Position numbers and translations under genes: made by a program. Shown here piece by piece: positions 1 to 8,111 of a stretch of 43,031 nucleotides of DNA. Position 1 is the stretch's first letter, and each line of letters starts with the position of its first letter. Source of the DNA: Mycobacteriales bacterium (GTDB taxonomy: Bacteria; Actinomycetota; Actinomycetes; DATLTS01); assembly GCA_035533475.1 (NCBI GenBank), contig DATLTS010000056.1, positions 1 to 43,031 of the forward strand, read 5' to 3'. Below the pieces are notes generated by a model. That model had not been told where the DNA came from, did not search any database, and worked only from the letters and a program-made list of their open reading frames with translations.

Positions 1-44
1 CTGGTCCGGCCGCGCTCGTCGACGACGATCTCCTTGGGCGTCAC
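1..44 (-). CDS. Possible N-terminal fragment of a small antitoxin-like protein (cut by window edge)
   Basis: Reading leftwards from a GTG at 44, the minus strand gives MTPKEIVVDERGRT before the window ends. This opening (a short lysine/glutamate stretch, then VVDERGRT) resembles the start of small AbrB-like antitoxins of actinobacteria, which I recall only loosely. Only 14 residues are visible, so the assignment is weak. If it is real, it is divergent from the ORF that follows and limits how far that ORF can extend upstream. Confidence 0.25.
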   Translation of the reverse strand, partial: MTPKEIVVDERGRT

Positions 45-410
45 GCTCTGAAGATACCTAGAGCGACCGCTTACGACGCGCTTGCCCGGCTGGAGGCGAC
101 CCCGGAGGCAGCCCCGGTTCTGCAAGCCATCAATCGCAGCCGCGGCCGTCTGACCGAGGACCCGTTCAACCCGCGCCTCGGGACAACCGCCTTCCGCACC
201 GACGAACTGGGCGGGGTCAGTGCCACCCCAGCCCGCATCGAGGACTGGTACATCTTCTGGCAGCGTGGCGTGGACAAGAACACGATCGAGATCGTTCTGA
301 TCCACCAGCTGCCGACAGCCTCGGGCCGAGATGCGAGCGCGATCAGCAACTATCTGATCCGTCCATGGCTTGCCCACTGGTTAGGATCAGGTCAGAATTG
401 TGACCTATGA
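3..410 (+). CDS. Unknown ORF without a visible start, coupled to a toxin-antitoxin pair
   Basis: The frame is open from the left edge to a TGA at 408-410. No ATG, GTG or TTG occurs in frame before a GTG at 270, so the gene either starts outside the window or is a 5'-truncated remnant. The first codons (ATA, CCT, AGA near 54-62) are unusual for a GC-rich genome. The middle part (FRTDELGGVSAT, then EDWYIFWQRGVDKNTIEIV) looks like real protein. It ends in alternating beta-like hydrophobics before a charged tail, which faintly recalls RelE-fold toxins. I do not recognise a family. Its stop overlaps the antitoxin start by four bases (ATGA), which suggests co-translation with the pair downstream. 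Confidence 0.4.
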   Translation, partial: GPAALVDDDLLGRHALKIPRATAYDALARLEATPEAAPVLQAINRSRGRLTEDPFNPRLGTTAFRTDELGGVSATPARIEDWYIFWQRGVDKNTIEIVLIHQLPTASGRDASAISNYLIRPWLAHWLGSGQNCDL

Positions 411-661
411 GTGAGACCCTGCCTTTCTCCGAGGCCAAGGCGCACCTGTCCGATCTGGCCGACAGAGTCGAGCGGCAACACGAACGCGTTCTGGTTACTC
501 GGAACGGGCGGCCCTCGTTCGTGCTCATCAGTCCGGCCGACCTGGAATCGTTGGAGGAGACGCTCGAGATCGTTCGGGACCGAAAGCTGATGGCTTCGCT
601 ACGTCGCTCACGTGAGGAGGCGGCCCGCGGTGAGGTTGCGCCGCTTCCCGAGCAGGGGTGA
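407..661 (+). CDS. Phd/YefM-family antitoxin
   Basis: This 84-residue protein has the Phd/YefM layout. An N-terminal dimerising and DNA-binding part comes first (LPFSEAKAHLSDLADRVE), followed by a strand-turn segment with a variant of the family's ITRNGRPVAVLVS motif (here LVTRNGRPSFVLISPADLE). A charged helical C-terminus (residues 50-84) would wrap the toxin. By family knowledge it neutralises the RelE-type partner and represses its own promoter. The ATG at 407 overlaps the previous ORF's stop, and its own stop overlaps the toxin start (GTGA), so the three frames look translationally coupled. Confidence 0.88.
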   Translation: MSETLPFSEAKAHLSDLADRVERQHERVLVTRNGRPSFVLISPADLESLEETLEIVRDRKLMASLRRSREEAARGEVAPLPEQG

Positions 662-933
662 GCGACGCGGCGTATGAGATCGCGATCACCCACGAGGGGC
701 TGCCGCACCTGAACCGGTTGCCGGAGGCGGTGCGGGCGGCCGCCGTCGAGCTGATCACCGGTCCGTTGGCGGAGAATCCGGCCCGGCTGGGCAAGCCGCT
801 GGTAGGGGAGCTGGCTGGGCTGTATTCGGCGCGCCGGGGAGACTATCGGGTGATCTACGAATTCGACGATCGGCGCCGCGCCGTCACCGTGCACCGCGTC
901 GTGCATCGTCGGGCGGCCTACCGACGCCGATGA
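658..933 (+). CDS. RelE/ParE-superfamily toxin
   Basis: This 91-residue protein starts with GTG inside the antitoxin's last codons. It has the RelE fold signature: an N-terminal strand (AYEIAITHEGLPHLNRLP), two helices, then GKPLVGELAGLYSARRGDYRVIYEF and a C-terminal strand ending VHRVVHRRAAYRRR. The GDYRVIYE and VHRVxHRR segments are typical of RelE enzymes. These cleave mRNA in the ribosome and use basic residues plus a C-terminal Tyr/Arg, present here as HRR and AYRRR. Family knowledge suggests growth arrest when the antitoxin is degraded. Nothing in the sequence shows inactivation. Confidence 0.88.
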   Translation: MSDAAYEIAITHEGLPHLNRLPEAVRAAAVELITGPLAENPARLGKPLVGELAGLYSARRGDYRVIYEFDDRRRAVTVHRVVHRRAAYRRR

Positions 934-1222
934 TGCTGACCTCGTGGCGGCGAGGGTGGCCAATGGCGGCGCCGTGGCGCGTCGATCTTGGTGGCAGCGG
1001 TCGACCTGGAACGGCCGCTCTGAGCGATCTTGGAATCCGTCCTCCGGTGCCGCCCGGCGAGCGAACCTGCCGTCGATGGTGCCGTTGAGCGGACGCGGTG
1101 ACTGGGCGGCATCGCAGATTGCTGACGCGAGGCGGGTCGATGTCCGACGCTTAGCCCCGGTGGCCTGACCGTATCGTTTCGACCACGGGCTGAATTGATC
1201 CCCCTCTCACCAGAGGTTCGCC

Positions 1223-1666
1223 ATGCCACTTGAAGACGAGTACGAACCAAGCCCCCGGGAATGGGTGCGGGACCAGGTCGCCGAGTACGAAGCCTCGGGC
1301 GGCCTGCGTGCCAACACCTTGCGCGACACGGGGCTGCCCATCGTCATTTTCACCACCAGGGGGGCGAAGAGCGGCAAGATCCGCAAGGTCCCGGTCATGA
1401 GGGTTGAGCACGATGGCGAGTACGCCCTTGTGGCCTCCATGGGCGGGGCGCCGCAGAACCCGGTCTGGTACCACAACCTGCTCGCCCACCCCGACGACGT
1501 CATGCTCCAGGACGGCCCCGAGCCCTTCGACGTCGCAGTCCGACAGGTGAGCGGGGAAGAGCGGGCGCTGTGGTGGGAACGCGCCGTGCAGGCCTACCCT
1601 CCCTACGCCGAGTACCAGGAGAAGACGACACGCGCGATCCCCGTCTTCGTGGCCCGGGCCCGATGA
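1223..1666 (+). CDS. Ddn-like deazaflavin (F420)-dependent oxidoreductase, DUF385
   Basis: The protein has 147 residues, the usual size of the Ddn/nitroreductase (DUF385) split-beta-barrel family found in F420-producing actinobacteria. Diagnostic stretches are VIFTTRGAKSGKIRKVPVMR (strand, basic loop for F420 phosphate, strand), YALVASMGGAPQNPVWYHNL and a late ALWWERAVQAYPPYAEYQ. The last is the family's conserved W-x-x-(A/x)-x-x-x-(Y/F)-P-x-Y-x-x-Y pattern. Members transfer hydride from F420H2 to quinones or other acceptors; the substrate cannot be read here. The ATG follows an AGAGG ribosome-binding site about seven bases upstream. It stands alone, with about 290 non-coding bases before it and 200 after. 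Confidence 0.85.
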   Translation: MPLEDEYEPSPREWVRDQVAEYEASGGLRANTLRDTGLPIVIFTTRGAKSGKIRKVPVMRVEHDGEYALVASMGGAPQNPVWYHNLLAHPDDVMLQDGPEPFDVAVRQVSGEERALWWERAVQAYPPYAEYQEKTTRAIPVFVARAR

Positions 1667-1863
1667 ACGCCGTGCCGGCGCCAGCCGAGCCATCGCCGCA
1701 CTGACCTTGCTGGCGTAGCCCGAAGGCACCGCCATCCGTCCACCCGCGAACGCCACGCACCCGAACGCCCGCCGCACGGTGGGGAGGGCGCTGTAGCCGA
1801 TCTTCTCGGCTGCGCCACCACGCCAGCAGGAGGGGTGCGGTCGACGGGAGCCGCTGGCACCAT

Positions 1864-2616
1864 GTGGGGATGACCGAGTCGGGGCTGTCTGAAAGCGTCG
1901 CACGGATCATGCGCGAGCAGCACGGGCTGCGGGCTGACTTGGACCGTCTGACCGGCTGGGGTGAGGCTCACCCGGACGTGTTCGCAGGGGTCTGGTTCGA
2001 CAACGCCGCCGCCGAGGCCGGTACCGGCCCGGTCCGGATCGGAGTCGGGGTCGTGGGCGACCCGGCCGCGTTCCGTGCAGCGCTCGAGCCGACCTTGGAG
2101 CACCCGAACCTGTTGATGCTCGTGGCCAAGCGCTACCCGCTCGAGGAGCTGAACGCGCTCTCCGGCCGTATCGTGGAAACGTTCATGGGGGGCTCCCGGT
2201 TAGCCGGCGAGCCGTACGTCAGCCAGGTCGGCGCGAAGGTACACCTCAACCGGGTCACGGTCTCGATCAGTCAGGACGATCCGGCCGCGCTCGCCCTCGC
2301 GTCGCAGATCGAGGCGCGGTTCGGCCCGGACATGATCCAGATCAGCCTCGGCCACGTCGAGCCTCCCGAACCACCGGTCCCTCCGCGGCCCCCCGGTGTC
2401 GACAACGACTGGTTCAGCGGCGAGACACTCATCGGGCTCCCCGTCGAAGCCGCTCGGGAGCGGGCCGCCGAAGCCGGCTGCTCACTGCGGGTGAGGACCG
2501 CCGGCCCGGTCCACGCGGACTTGGTCCGAAACCGCATCGATGCCTGGCTCGTCGACAAGAAGATCGCTGCCGTACGACGGCCGGGCCCCCGACCCAGCGG
2601 GCCCGCCCGAGCCTGA
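1864..2616 (+). CDS. Unknown protein with I78-like protease-inhibitor tail
   Basis: The protein has 250 residues, with GTG at 1864 or ATG at 1870 as start. The first 165 residues contain alternating helices and strands (WFDNAAAEAG, VRIGVGVVGD, PNLLMLVAKRYPLEELNAL) and no membrane segment or signal peptide. I do not recognise this part. A proline-rich hinge (residues 168-178) follows. A tail then reads LIGLPVEAARERAAEAGCSL ... NRIDAWLVDKKIAAV, which has the pattern of the I78/potato-inhibitor-I-like family: LIG-x(3)-EAxxxAxxAG, then RIxxxVxxxxI. Family members bind serine proteases, but this tail lacks a clear reactive-site loop, so inhibition is only a possibility. The last 15 residues are basic and disordered. 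Confidence 0.6.
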   Translation: MGMTESGLSESVARIMREQHGLRADLDRLTGWGEAHPDVFAGVWFDNAAAEAGTGPVRIGVGVVGDPAAFRAALEPTLEHPNLLMLVAKRYPLEELNALSGRIVETFMGGSRLAGEPYVSQVGAKVHLNRVTVSISQDDPAALALASQIEARFGPDMIQISLGHVEPPEPPVPPRPPGVDNDWFSGETLIGLPVEAARERAAEAGCSLRVRTAGPVHADLVRNRIDAWLVDKKIAAVRRPGPRPSGPARA

Positions 2617-2804
2617 CGCTCGAGGGCGCCGGCTATGCGCGCGTGCTCGCCGACGGCGAAACGAAAAGGGCCGTCACTACCGCCCGGGAGGGAGCGAGCG
2701 AGCTTGCCAACCGGCGGACTCGATAGCCGCCTGACCGGCGCGTTTCTCCCCGTACTCGTTCTCCGGTCCGAAGATCCGCTCGTCCACGTTCGGGCGCTAC
2801 AGGA

Positions 2805-3557
2805 CTAGGCCCGGGCCGCGACTGCGTCGAGCAACCGGCCGGCCAGCGCCGGTAGGCAGACGAGCAGGTCCGGCAGCCAGGGGTCCGGCTGGTTGTAACG
2901 GAGCGGCGAGCCGTCCAGGCGGCTCGCGTGCAGCCCGGCCGCGCGGGCGACGGCGACCGGCGCGGCCGAGTCCCACTCGTACTGACCGCCGCCGTGCAGG
3001 TAGGCCTCGGCCCGACCCTCGATCACGGCGGCAATCTTCGCGCCGGCCGAGCCCAGCTCGCACAGCTCCGCGCCGAGATCCGCCGCGACGCCGGCCACGA
3101 AGTCCGGCGGGCGGGTGCGGCTGACGACGATCCGGATCGGTGTAGCGGGTGGCGGCGGCGGCGGTGCGGGCGTGCCGGTGGTCAGGGTGCGGGCGACAGC
3201 GGGCAGCGCGAGCGCGCCCGCCACCAGGTCCCCGGCCTGCCAGAGGGCGACGTGCACCGCCCAGTCGGCGCGCCCGGGCTCGCCGAACTCCCGCGTGCCG
3301 TCCAGCGGATCGACGATCCAGACCCGGTCGGCGGCCAGCCGGGAGCGATCGTCACGACCCTCTTCGGACAGGATCGCGTCCCCGGGCCGGGCCCGGGCCA
3401 ACGCCTCGGCAAGGAAGCGGTGCGACGCCTCGTCCCCGGCCCGGCGCAGCTCGGCCGCGGGCAGCGAACCGCCGCGCAGCCGGATCAGCAGCTCGCCGGC
3501 TTCGGTCGCCAGCCGGCCGGCGAGCCGGTGATCGGACTCTTCACGCACTGCGCTCAC
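2805..3557 (-). CDS. cysQ: 3'(2'),5'-bisphosphate nucleotidase / inositol monophosphatase family (CysQ-like)
   Basis: This is a Mg-dependent phosphatase of the inositol monophosphatase superfamily. It carries the metal-binding acidic motif AILSEEGRDD, the signature WIVDPLDGTREF and the late motif YEWDSAAPVAVARAAG. The short length (250 residues) and the sequence around these motifs fit actinobacterial CysQ, which removes phosphate from PAP formed during sulfate assimilation, or acts on inositol phosphates. A frame extending to 3650 is open, but the upstream residues are low-complexity. GTG at 3555-3557 gives a start just before the conserved EESDHRLAGRLA helix, so I chose it. A run of six prolines (APPPPPPA) near the middle is an odd insertion. 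No sulfate genes are adjacent. Confidence 0.85.
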   Translation of the reverse strand: MSAVREESDHRLAGRLATEAGELLIRLRGGSLPAAELRRAGDEASHRFLAEALARARPGDAILSEEGRDDRSRLAADRVWIVDPLDGTREFGEPGRADWAVHVALWQAGDLVAGALALPAVARTLTTGTPAPPPPPPATPIRIVVSRTRPPDFVAGVAADLGAELCELGSAGAKIAAVIEGRAEAYLHGGGQYEWDSAAPVAVARAAGLHASRLDGSPLRYNQPDPWLPDLLVCLPALAGRLLDAVAARA

Positions 3558-3720
3558 CCGCGTTCGCGCCCTCGGGCGGGGCGCCCCGGAAAGCCCACCA
3601 CACCGGCGCGTCGAACCGTCGACCCCCCCGCAGGGCCCGATAGATCGCACAAGTCGGTCATCGTTAGGCCATTCGGGTCCGTCCGGCTAGCCCGTGGCGG
3701 CGGGCCGGGTAGCCACTCCT

Positions 3721-3806
3721 GACCAAATGTGACCGAAAGTATTCACACGGTCGCCTGACGTCACCATTATTGGCCTCGATCACCATCACCTGCCTGGGGG
3801 TACGAC
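3721..3806 (+). promoter_or_regulatory. AT-rich upstream region of the protease gene with two inverted repeats
   Basis: Between cysQ and the protease this stretch is clearly less GC-rich than its surroundings. It holds a perfect inverted repeat TGTGA-N10-TCACA (3728-3747) and the palindrome TGACGTCA (3756-3763). The N10 spacer is too long for a classical CRP site (N6). The regulator is unknown; the composition and symmetry suggest the promoter and operator of the protease/GGDEF-EAL unit. Confidence 0.35.
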
Positions 3807-5297
3807 GTGTCGAGGATCCTCACCACACTGCGCGGTCGGCTGCTCGTTGCGATCGCGGTGACCGGAAGCCTGCTGGCCAGCACCTCGTGGGCGACCGCGG
3901 ACACCAGCAGCTCCGCGAGCGAGCAGGTCATCGTCACCTCCGACTCCGCGACGGACGCCGCCTGGCTGGCGAACCTGGCCGGCGGTCAGGCCGGGAACTC
4001 GCTCCCGCTGGTCAACGCCGTCGCCGCGCAGCTCACCGCGAGCCAGGTCGGCTACCTGACCAGCCTCGGCGTCACCGTGACACCGGACGTTTCGGTGCCG
4101 GTGACCATGGCTGAGGACAACCCGCCGCACGCGCCGTCGGACGTCTTCCCGCAGGTCACCGGGGCCAGCCAGCTGACCGCGAACGGCACCACCGGTGCCG
4201 GGGTCGGCGTCGCCGTTCTCGACACCGGGATCGATGCGCTTCCCGACTTCAGCGGTCGCCTGGTCGACGGGGTCGACTTCACCGGAGAAGGCAACCCGTT
4301 CCAGGACGACTACGGGCACGGCACGTTCGTCGCCGGCCTGATCGCCGGCAACGGGGCGTCCTCCGGCGGCGCCTACGTCGGGGAGGCGCCTGGCGCCAAC
4401 CTGATCTCGATCAAGGTTGCCGGCGCCTCTGGGGTCGCCCACGCGTCGACGATCATCCGCGGGATCGACTGGGCCATCAAGCATGCTGACTCGGACAACA
4501 TCCGGGTCCTCAACCTCTCGCTGGGCGCGATCCCCACCGGCCCGACCGCCACCGAGCCGATGGACCAGGCCGTCGAGCGGGCCTGGCAGGCCGGGATCGT
4601 CGTCGTCGCGTCCGCCGGCAACTCCGGACCGAACCTCGGCACCATCCTCTCCCCGGGCGACGACCCCATGGTCATGACGGTCGGGGCGAACGACGACAAC
4701 GCGACGGTCACCCCCACCGACGACGCGATCCCGTCGTTCAGCAGCGAGGGCCCAACGCAGTTCGACGGCTGGCTCAAGCCGGATCTCGTCGCCCCGGGCC
4801 GCTCGGTCATCAGCCTGGCCGCCCCCGGGTCGACCATCTACAACACCTACCCGTCGGCGATGGTCGGCAGCGCCAACTTCGTCGGCTCCGGGACGTCGTT
4901 CTCTACGGCGATCACCAGCGGCGCGACCGCACTGCTGCTCCAGGCCCACCCCTACGCCACGCCGAACCGGGTGAAGGCGAGGCTGCTCACGGCGGCCGAT
5001 CCGGCGGCGTCGGCCAACCCCGTCGTGGCCGGGCACGGCGAGTTGGATGTCGCGGCCGCCACCGCCATGCCGGCGATCACGCTCAGTCAAAGCAGCGGGC
5101 AGTCCGTGGCAAAGACGTCCAGCGGGGTAATCCCGATGTCGGCGTCGTGGACGCTGTCGACCTGGAACCCGGCTAACTACAGCGGTCCGGAGACGACGGT
5201 CACCGGGACCACCTGGAACGGCTCCACCTGGAACGGGACGACGTGGAACGGGACCACCTGGAACGGGACCACCTGGAACGGGTCAACGTGGAACTAG
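3807..5297 (+). CDS. Secreted subtilisin-like serine protease (S8) with C-terminal Trp-Asn repeats
   Basis: The protein has 496 residues. A Sec signal peptide occupies residues 1-31 (basic start, LLVAIAVTGSLLAS core, ATA-D cleavage). A short I9-like propeptide region follows to about residue 120, then the S8 catalytic domain to about residue 415. The triad is visible as D139 in VAVLDTGID, H171 in YGHGTFVAG and S364 in GSGTSFSTA. The oxyanion Asn is N272 in ASAGNSG. The last 30 residues are six copies of G-(S/T)-T-W-N running to the stop codon, with no sortase motif or membrane anchor. By family it should act outside the cell. The GTG start follows a GGGGG-containing site. The GGDEF-EAL gene starts ten bases after the stop, so the two are probably one transcript. 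Confidence 0.92.
   Translation: MSRILTTLRGRLLVAIAVTGSLLASTSWATADTSSSASEQVIVTSDSATDAAWLANLAGGQAGNSLPLVNAVAAQLTASQVGYLTSLGVTVTPDVSVPVTMAEDNPPHAPSDVFPQVTGASQLTANGTTGAGVGVAVLDTGIDALPDFSGRLVDGVDFTGEGNPFQDDYGHGTFVAGLIAGNGASSGGAYVGEAPGANLISIKVAGASGVAHASTIIRGIDWAIKHADSDNIRVLNLSLGAIPTGPTATEPMDQAVERAWQAGIVVVASAGNSGPNLGTILSPGDDPMVMTVGANDDNATVTPTDDAIPSFSSEGPTQFDGWLKPDLVAPGRSVISLAAPGSTIYNTYPSAMVGSANFVGSGTSFSTAITSGATALLLQAHPYATPNRVKARLLTAADPAASANPVVAGHGELDVAAATAMPAITLSQSSGQSVAKTSSGVIPMSASWTLSTWNPANYSGPETTVTGTTWNGSTWNGTTWNGTTWNGTTWNGSTWN
5205..5294 (+). repeat. Six tandem 15-bp units encoding G-(S/T)-T-W-N
   Basis: The 3' end of the protease gene consists of six in-frame 15-bp units. Each has the form GG(G/C)-(A/T)C(C/G/A)-AC(C/G)-TGG-AAC, and the TAG follows the last one directly. 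Units differ mainly at codon third positions. Every unit boundary gives N-G-(S/T). A degenerate earlier copy (STWNP) sits near 5157. Confidence 0.95.
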
Positions 5298-5307
5298 GGC
5301 CCACCCG

Positions 5308-8040
5308 ATGAACCTGCCATGGCGGGCGCGGTTGGTCATCGGGGCCCAGGTGCTGGCTGCGGTCGTCGCGGCGGCCACGGTGCTCGCCCTGCCGCATGCG
5401 CCGGGCTTCGGACCGGCCTGGGCGACCACCGTCATCGGCGCCCTGTTCGTCGTCGCCTGGGCCCGCCCGCTGCTGGTGTTCCGGGGCTCTTCGTCCGAGG
5501 CGGTCCAGTTCGACGAGGGCCTGCTGATCGTGGCGCTCATCGTGCTCCCTCCCGGTGGCGTGCTGTTCGTGGTCGGCGTCGGCACGATCGTCGGGATGAC
5601 GGTCCGCCGCCGCCCGATGATCAAGCGCTTGTTCAACCTGGCACACACGGTGTTCTCGGCCGCGCTGGCCATCCTGGTCAGTTCGACCTTGGCCCAGTTG
5701 CCCACCCACACGCTCGGCCCCCGGCGGCTGACCGCGGCGGTGGTCGGCGCCGCGGTGTTCTTCCTCGCCACGAACCTGACGACCACGTTGATCCTGGTCG
5801 CGACCGGCGGCGGCCGCGCCCGGGACTTGAGTCGCAAGCACATCGACCTCCGGCTGGCGATGCTCGGCGCCGGAGTGGTGCTCGGCTCGACCTGCGCGGC
5901 GGCATTGTCCGTGCATCCGTGGACGGTCGTCCTGCTTCCCCTTCCCTTCCTCACTCTGCGTTTCGCCATGGCCGGTCACTTCGCCGCCCGCCACGACCGG
6001 GACCGGCTGCTCGGCCTGTTCGACGCCACCTTGTCGGTCCACCGGCCGATCGACGCACATGAGGTCGGCCAGCAGCTCACAGCCACCGCGTCCGAACTGC
6101 TGCGCTGCTCGTCGGCCCGGCTGTCCAGCACGCCGCCGGTACCGGGTGAGATCGCCACGTCGATCGTCGCCGAGAACGGAACCAGCTGGCTCGCGCTATC
6201 CGGCCGGTCGCGGAGCGAACCGTTCGACGCCGCCGACGAGCAGCTTCTGGCCGCGCTGGCGGCCGTCGGGTCGAGCGCGCTGCGGCATGCCGCCATCCAC
6301 GCGACCGTGAGCCGCCAGCAGGAGCGGCTCGCCGCGATCATGGGCAGCCTCGCCGAGGGGGTCATCGCCTTCGACCCGACCGGCTACCCGGTGTTCGTCA
6401 ACCCGGCGGGCGAGGGGCTGCTCGGCATGGCGGCCGACGAGCTGACCGCACGGGTGCACAGCCTGGCCGCGGCCGAGGTCGTGGCGCCACTGAGCGCGAT
6501 CGCCCGGCGCTGCCTGCACGAGGCGCACTCGGTCACCGACGATTCGACCATGTTCACCAGCGCCGCGCGCCTGCCGATCGCGGTGAGCTACACCTGCTCC
6601 CCCATCTACGAAGGTGACGAGCTGGCTGGTGCGGTTCTCGCATTCCGCGACATCACCGAGCGGGTCGCCGCGGAGCGGGAACTCGCCTACCACGCCTTCC
6701 ACGATCAGCTGACGGGGCTGCCCAACCGGCGCCTTTTCCTCGACCGGCTGGAGCAGGCGCTGCGGCGCAGCGACCGGACCGGCGCTTCGCATGCGGTGCT
6801 GTTCGCCGACGTCGACCGCTTCAAGCTGATCAACGACAACCTCGGCCACACCGCCGGGGACGAGTTGCTGTGCGAGATCGCGCAACGGTTGGCGGTCGTG
6901 TTGCGGCCGACCGACACCATCGCCCGCTTCGGCGGTGACGAGTTCACCGTCCTGCTCGAGGACGTCGACCACGGTCCCGGGGCCGAACTGCTGGCCGCTC
7001 GGGTCCGCTCCGCGTTGCGCGAGCCGATCCGTCTGGCCAGCGGGCGAGAGGTCATCGCCAGCGTGAGCATCGGGATCGCTTCGACGCGCGGAATCTCGAC
7101 GCCGGACGACGTACTGCACAACGCCGACGTCGCCATGTACCAGGCGAAGACCGAGGGCACCGGTGGCGTGCACCACTACGACGCCGCGGCCATGCGGGCC
7201 CGGTCCGCCCAGCGGCTGGACGTCGAGGCGGACCTGCGCCGAGCTGTCGACGAGGGCCAGCTCGACGTGCATTACCAGCCGCTCGTCGACGTCCGCACCG
7301 AGGCGATCGTCGAACTCGAGGCCCTGGTCCGCTGGCGCCACCCGCAGCACGGCCTGCGGATGCCGGCGGAGTTCATCCCGATCGCCGAGGAGTCGGGCCT
7401 GATCTTCCCGCTCGGCCGCGCCGTGCTCGCCGCGAGCTGCCGGCAGGCCCGCGAATGGCTCGGCGCGGGCGCCGACATCGGCGTTGCCGTCAACCTCTCG
7501 GCCCGCCAGTTCCAGGACCCGAACCTGGTGTCCCTCATTGGGCACTGCCTGGAGGGCAGCGACCTCCCCGCGCACCGGCTGTGCCTGGAAATCACCGAGA
7601 GCCTGGCCATGCACGACGTCGACGACACGATCCGTACCCTCGGCCGGCTCAAGGAACTCGGGGTCCGGCTGGCTATCGACGACTTCGGCACGGGGTACTC
7701 CTCGTTGAGCTACCTCAAGCGTTTCCCGGTCGATGTGGTGAAGATCGATCGCAGCTTCGTCCGTGATCTCGACCGTTCGGACGTGGACCGGGCCATCGTC
7801 GCCGCGATCGTGGGGCTCACCGACGCACTGGGGATCGTGACCGTGGCCGAGGGCGTCGAGGACAAGAACCAGCTGGCCCGGCTCCGGACGATCGGTTGCG
7901 GCCTCGCCCAGGGATACCACCTTGCCCGGCCCGCGTCGGCAGCCGAGATCAGCCGGCTGCTCGGGACCCCCTGGCCGGCGCTGCCCGCACAGCGCCCCTC
8001 GACCGAGGTCGCGCACCTGCGGCTTGCGCCGAGCGCCTGA
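5308..8040 (+). CDS. Membrane-bound PAS-GGDEF-EAL cyclic di-GMP enzyme
   Basis: The protein has 910 residues. An N-terminal membrane part (about residues 8-220) has seven or so hydrophobic segments. A weak GAF-like region follows (about 235-335), then a PAS domain (about 338-455, starting MGSLAEGVIAFDPTGYPVFV). The GGDEF domain (about 460-625) has an intact FGGDEF at 541-546, and RPTD (533-536) sits exactly five residues upstream, matching the product-inhibition I-site. The EAL domain (about 640-890) keeps ELEALVRW, LEITES, AIDDFGTGYSSL, KIDRSFV and VAEGVE. Both the cyclase and the phosphodiesterase therefore look catalytically competent; which dominates cannot be told. It follows the secreted protease by ten bases, suggesting coupled expression. 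Actinobacterial relatives control development, motility or surface properties. Confidence 0.93.
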   Translation: MNLPWRARLVIGAQVLAAVVAAATVLALPHAPGFGPAWATTVIGALFVVAWARPLLVFRGSSSEAVQFDEGLLIVALIVLPPGGVLFVVGVGTIVGMTVRRRPMIKRLFNLAHTVFSAALAILVSSTLAQLPTHTLGPRRLTAAVVGAAVFFLATNLTTTLILVATGGGRARDLSRKHIDLRLAMLGAGVVLGSTCAAALSVHPWTVVLLPLPFLTLRFAMAGHFAARHDRDRLLGLFDATLSVHRPIDAHEVGQQLTATASELLRCSSARLSSTPPVPGEIATSIVAENGTSWLALSGRSRSEPFDAADEQLLAALAAVGSSALRHAAIHATVSRQQERLAAIMGSLAEGVIAFDPTGYPVFVNPAGEGLLGMAADELTARVHSLAAAEVVAPLSAIARRCLHEAHSVTDDSTMFTSAARLPIAVSYTCSPIYEGDELAGAVLAFRDITERVAAERELAYHAFHDQLTGLPNRRLFLDRLEQALRRSDRTGASHAVLFADVDRFKLINDNLGHTAGDELLCEIAQRLAVVLRPTDTIARFGGDEFTVLLEDVDHGPGAELLAARVRSALREPIRLASGREVIASVSIGIASTRGISTPDDVLHNADVAMYQAKTEGTGGVHHYDAAAMRARSAQRLDVEADLRRAVDEGQLDVHYQPLVDVRTEAIVELEALVRWRHPQHGLRMPAEFIPIAEESGLIFPLGRAVLAASCRQAREWLGAGADIGVAVNLSARQFQDPNLVSLIGHCLEGSDLPAHRLCLEITESLAMHDVDDTIRTLGRLKELGVRLAIDDFGTGYSSLSYLKRFPVDVVKIDRSFVRDLDRSDVDRAIVAAIVGLTDALGIVTVAEGVEDKNQLARLRTIGCGLAQGYHLARPASAAEISRLLGTPWPALPAQRPSTEVAHLRLAPSA

Positions 8041-8111
8041 TCCGCGGGGCGACACCCAACCAGATAACCCCCGCGTCGAACCGGACGCCGCGCGCGACCG
8101 TGCAAGTCCGC

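Noticed and set aside
934-1222. Small gene after the RelE toxin
   Set aside because: Frames on both strands lack start signals and family features.
2617-2804. Small gene between the I78-like protein and cysQ
   Set aside because: The only frames are short and low-complexity, with no ribosome site.
3728-3747. CRP/cAMP-receptor site
   Set aside because: The half sites TGTGA and TCACA are separated by ten bases where the family needs six.
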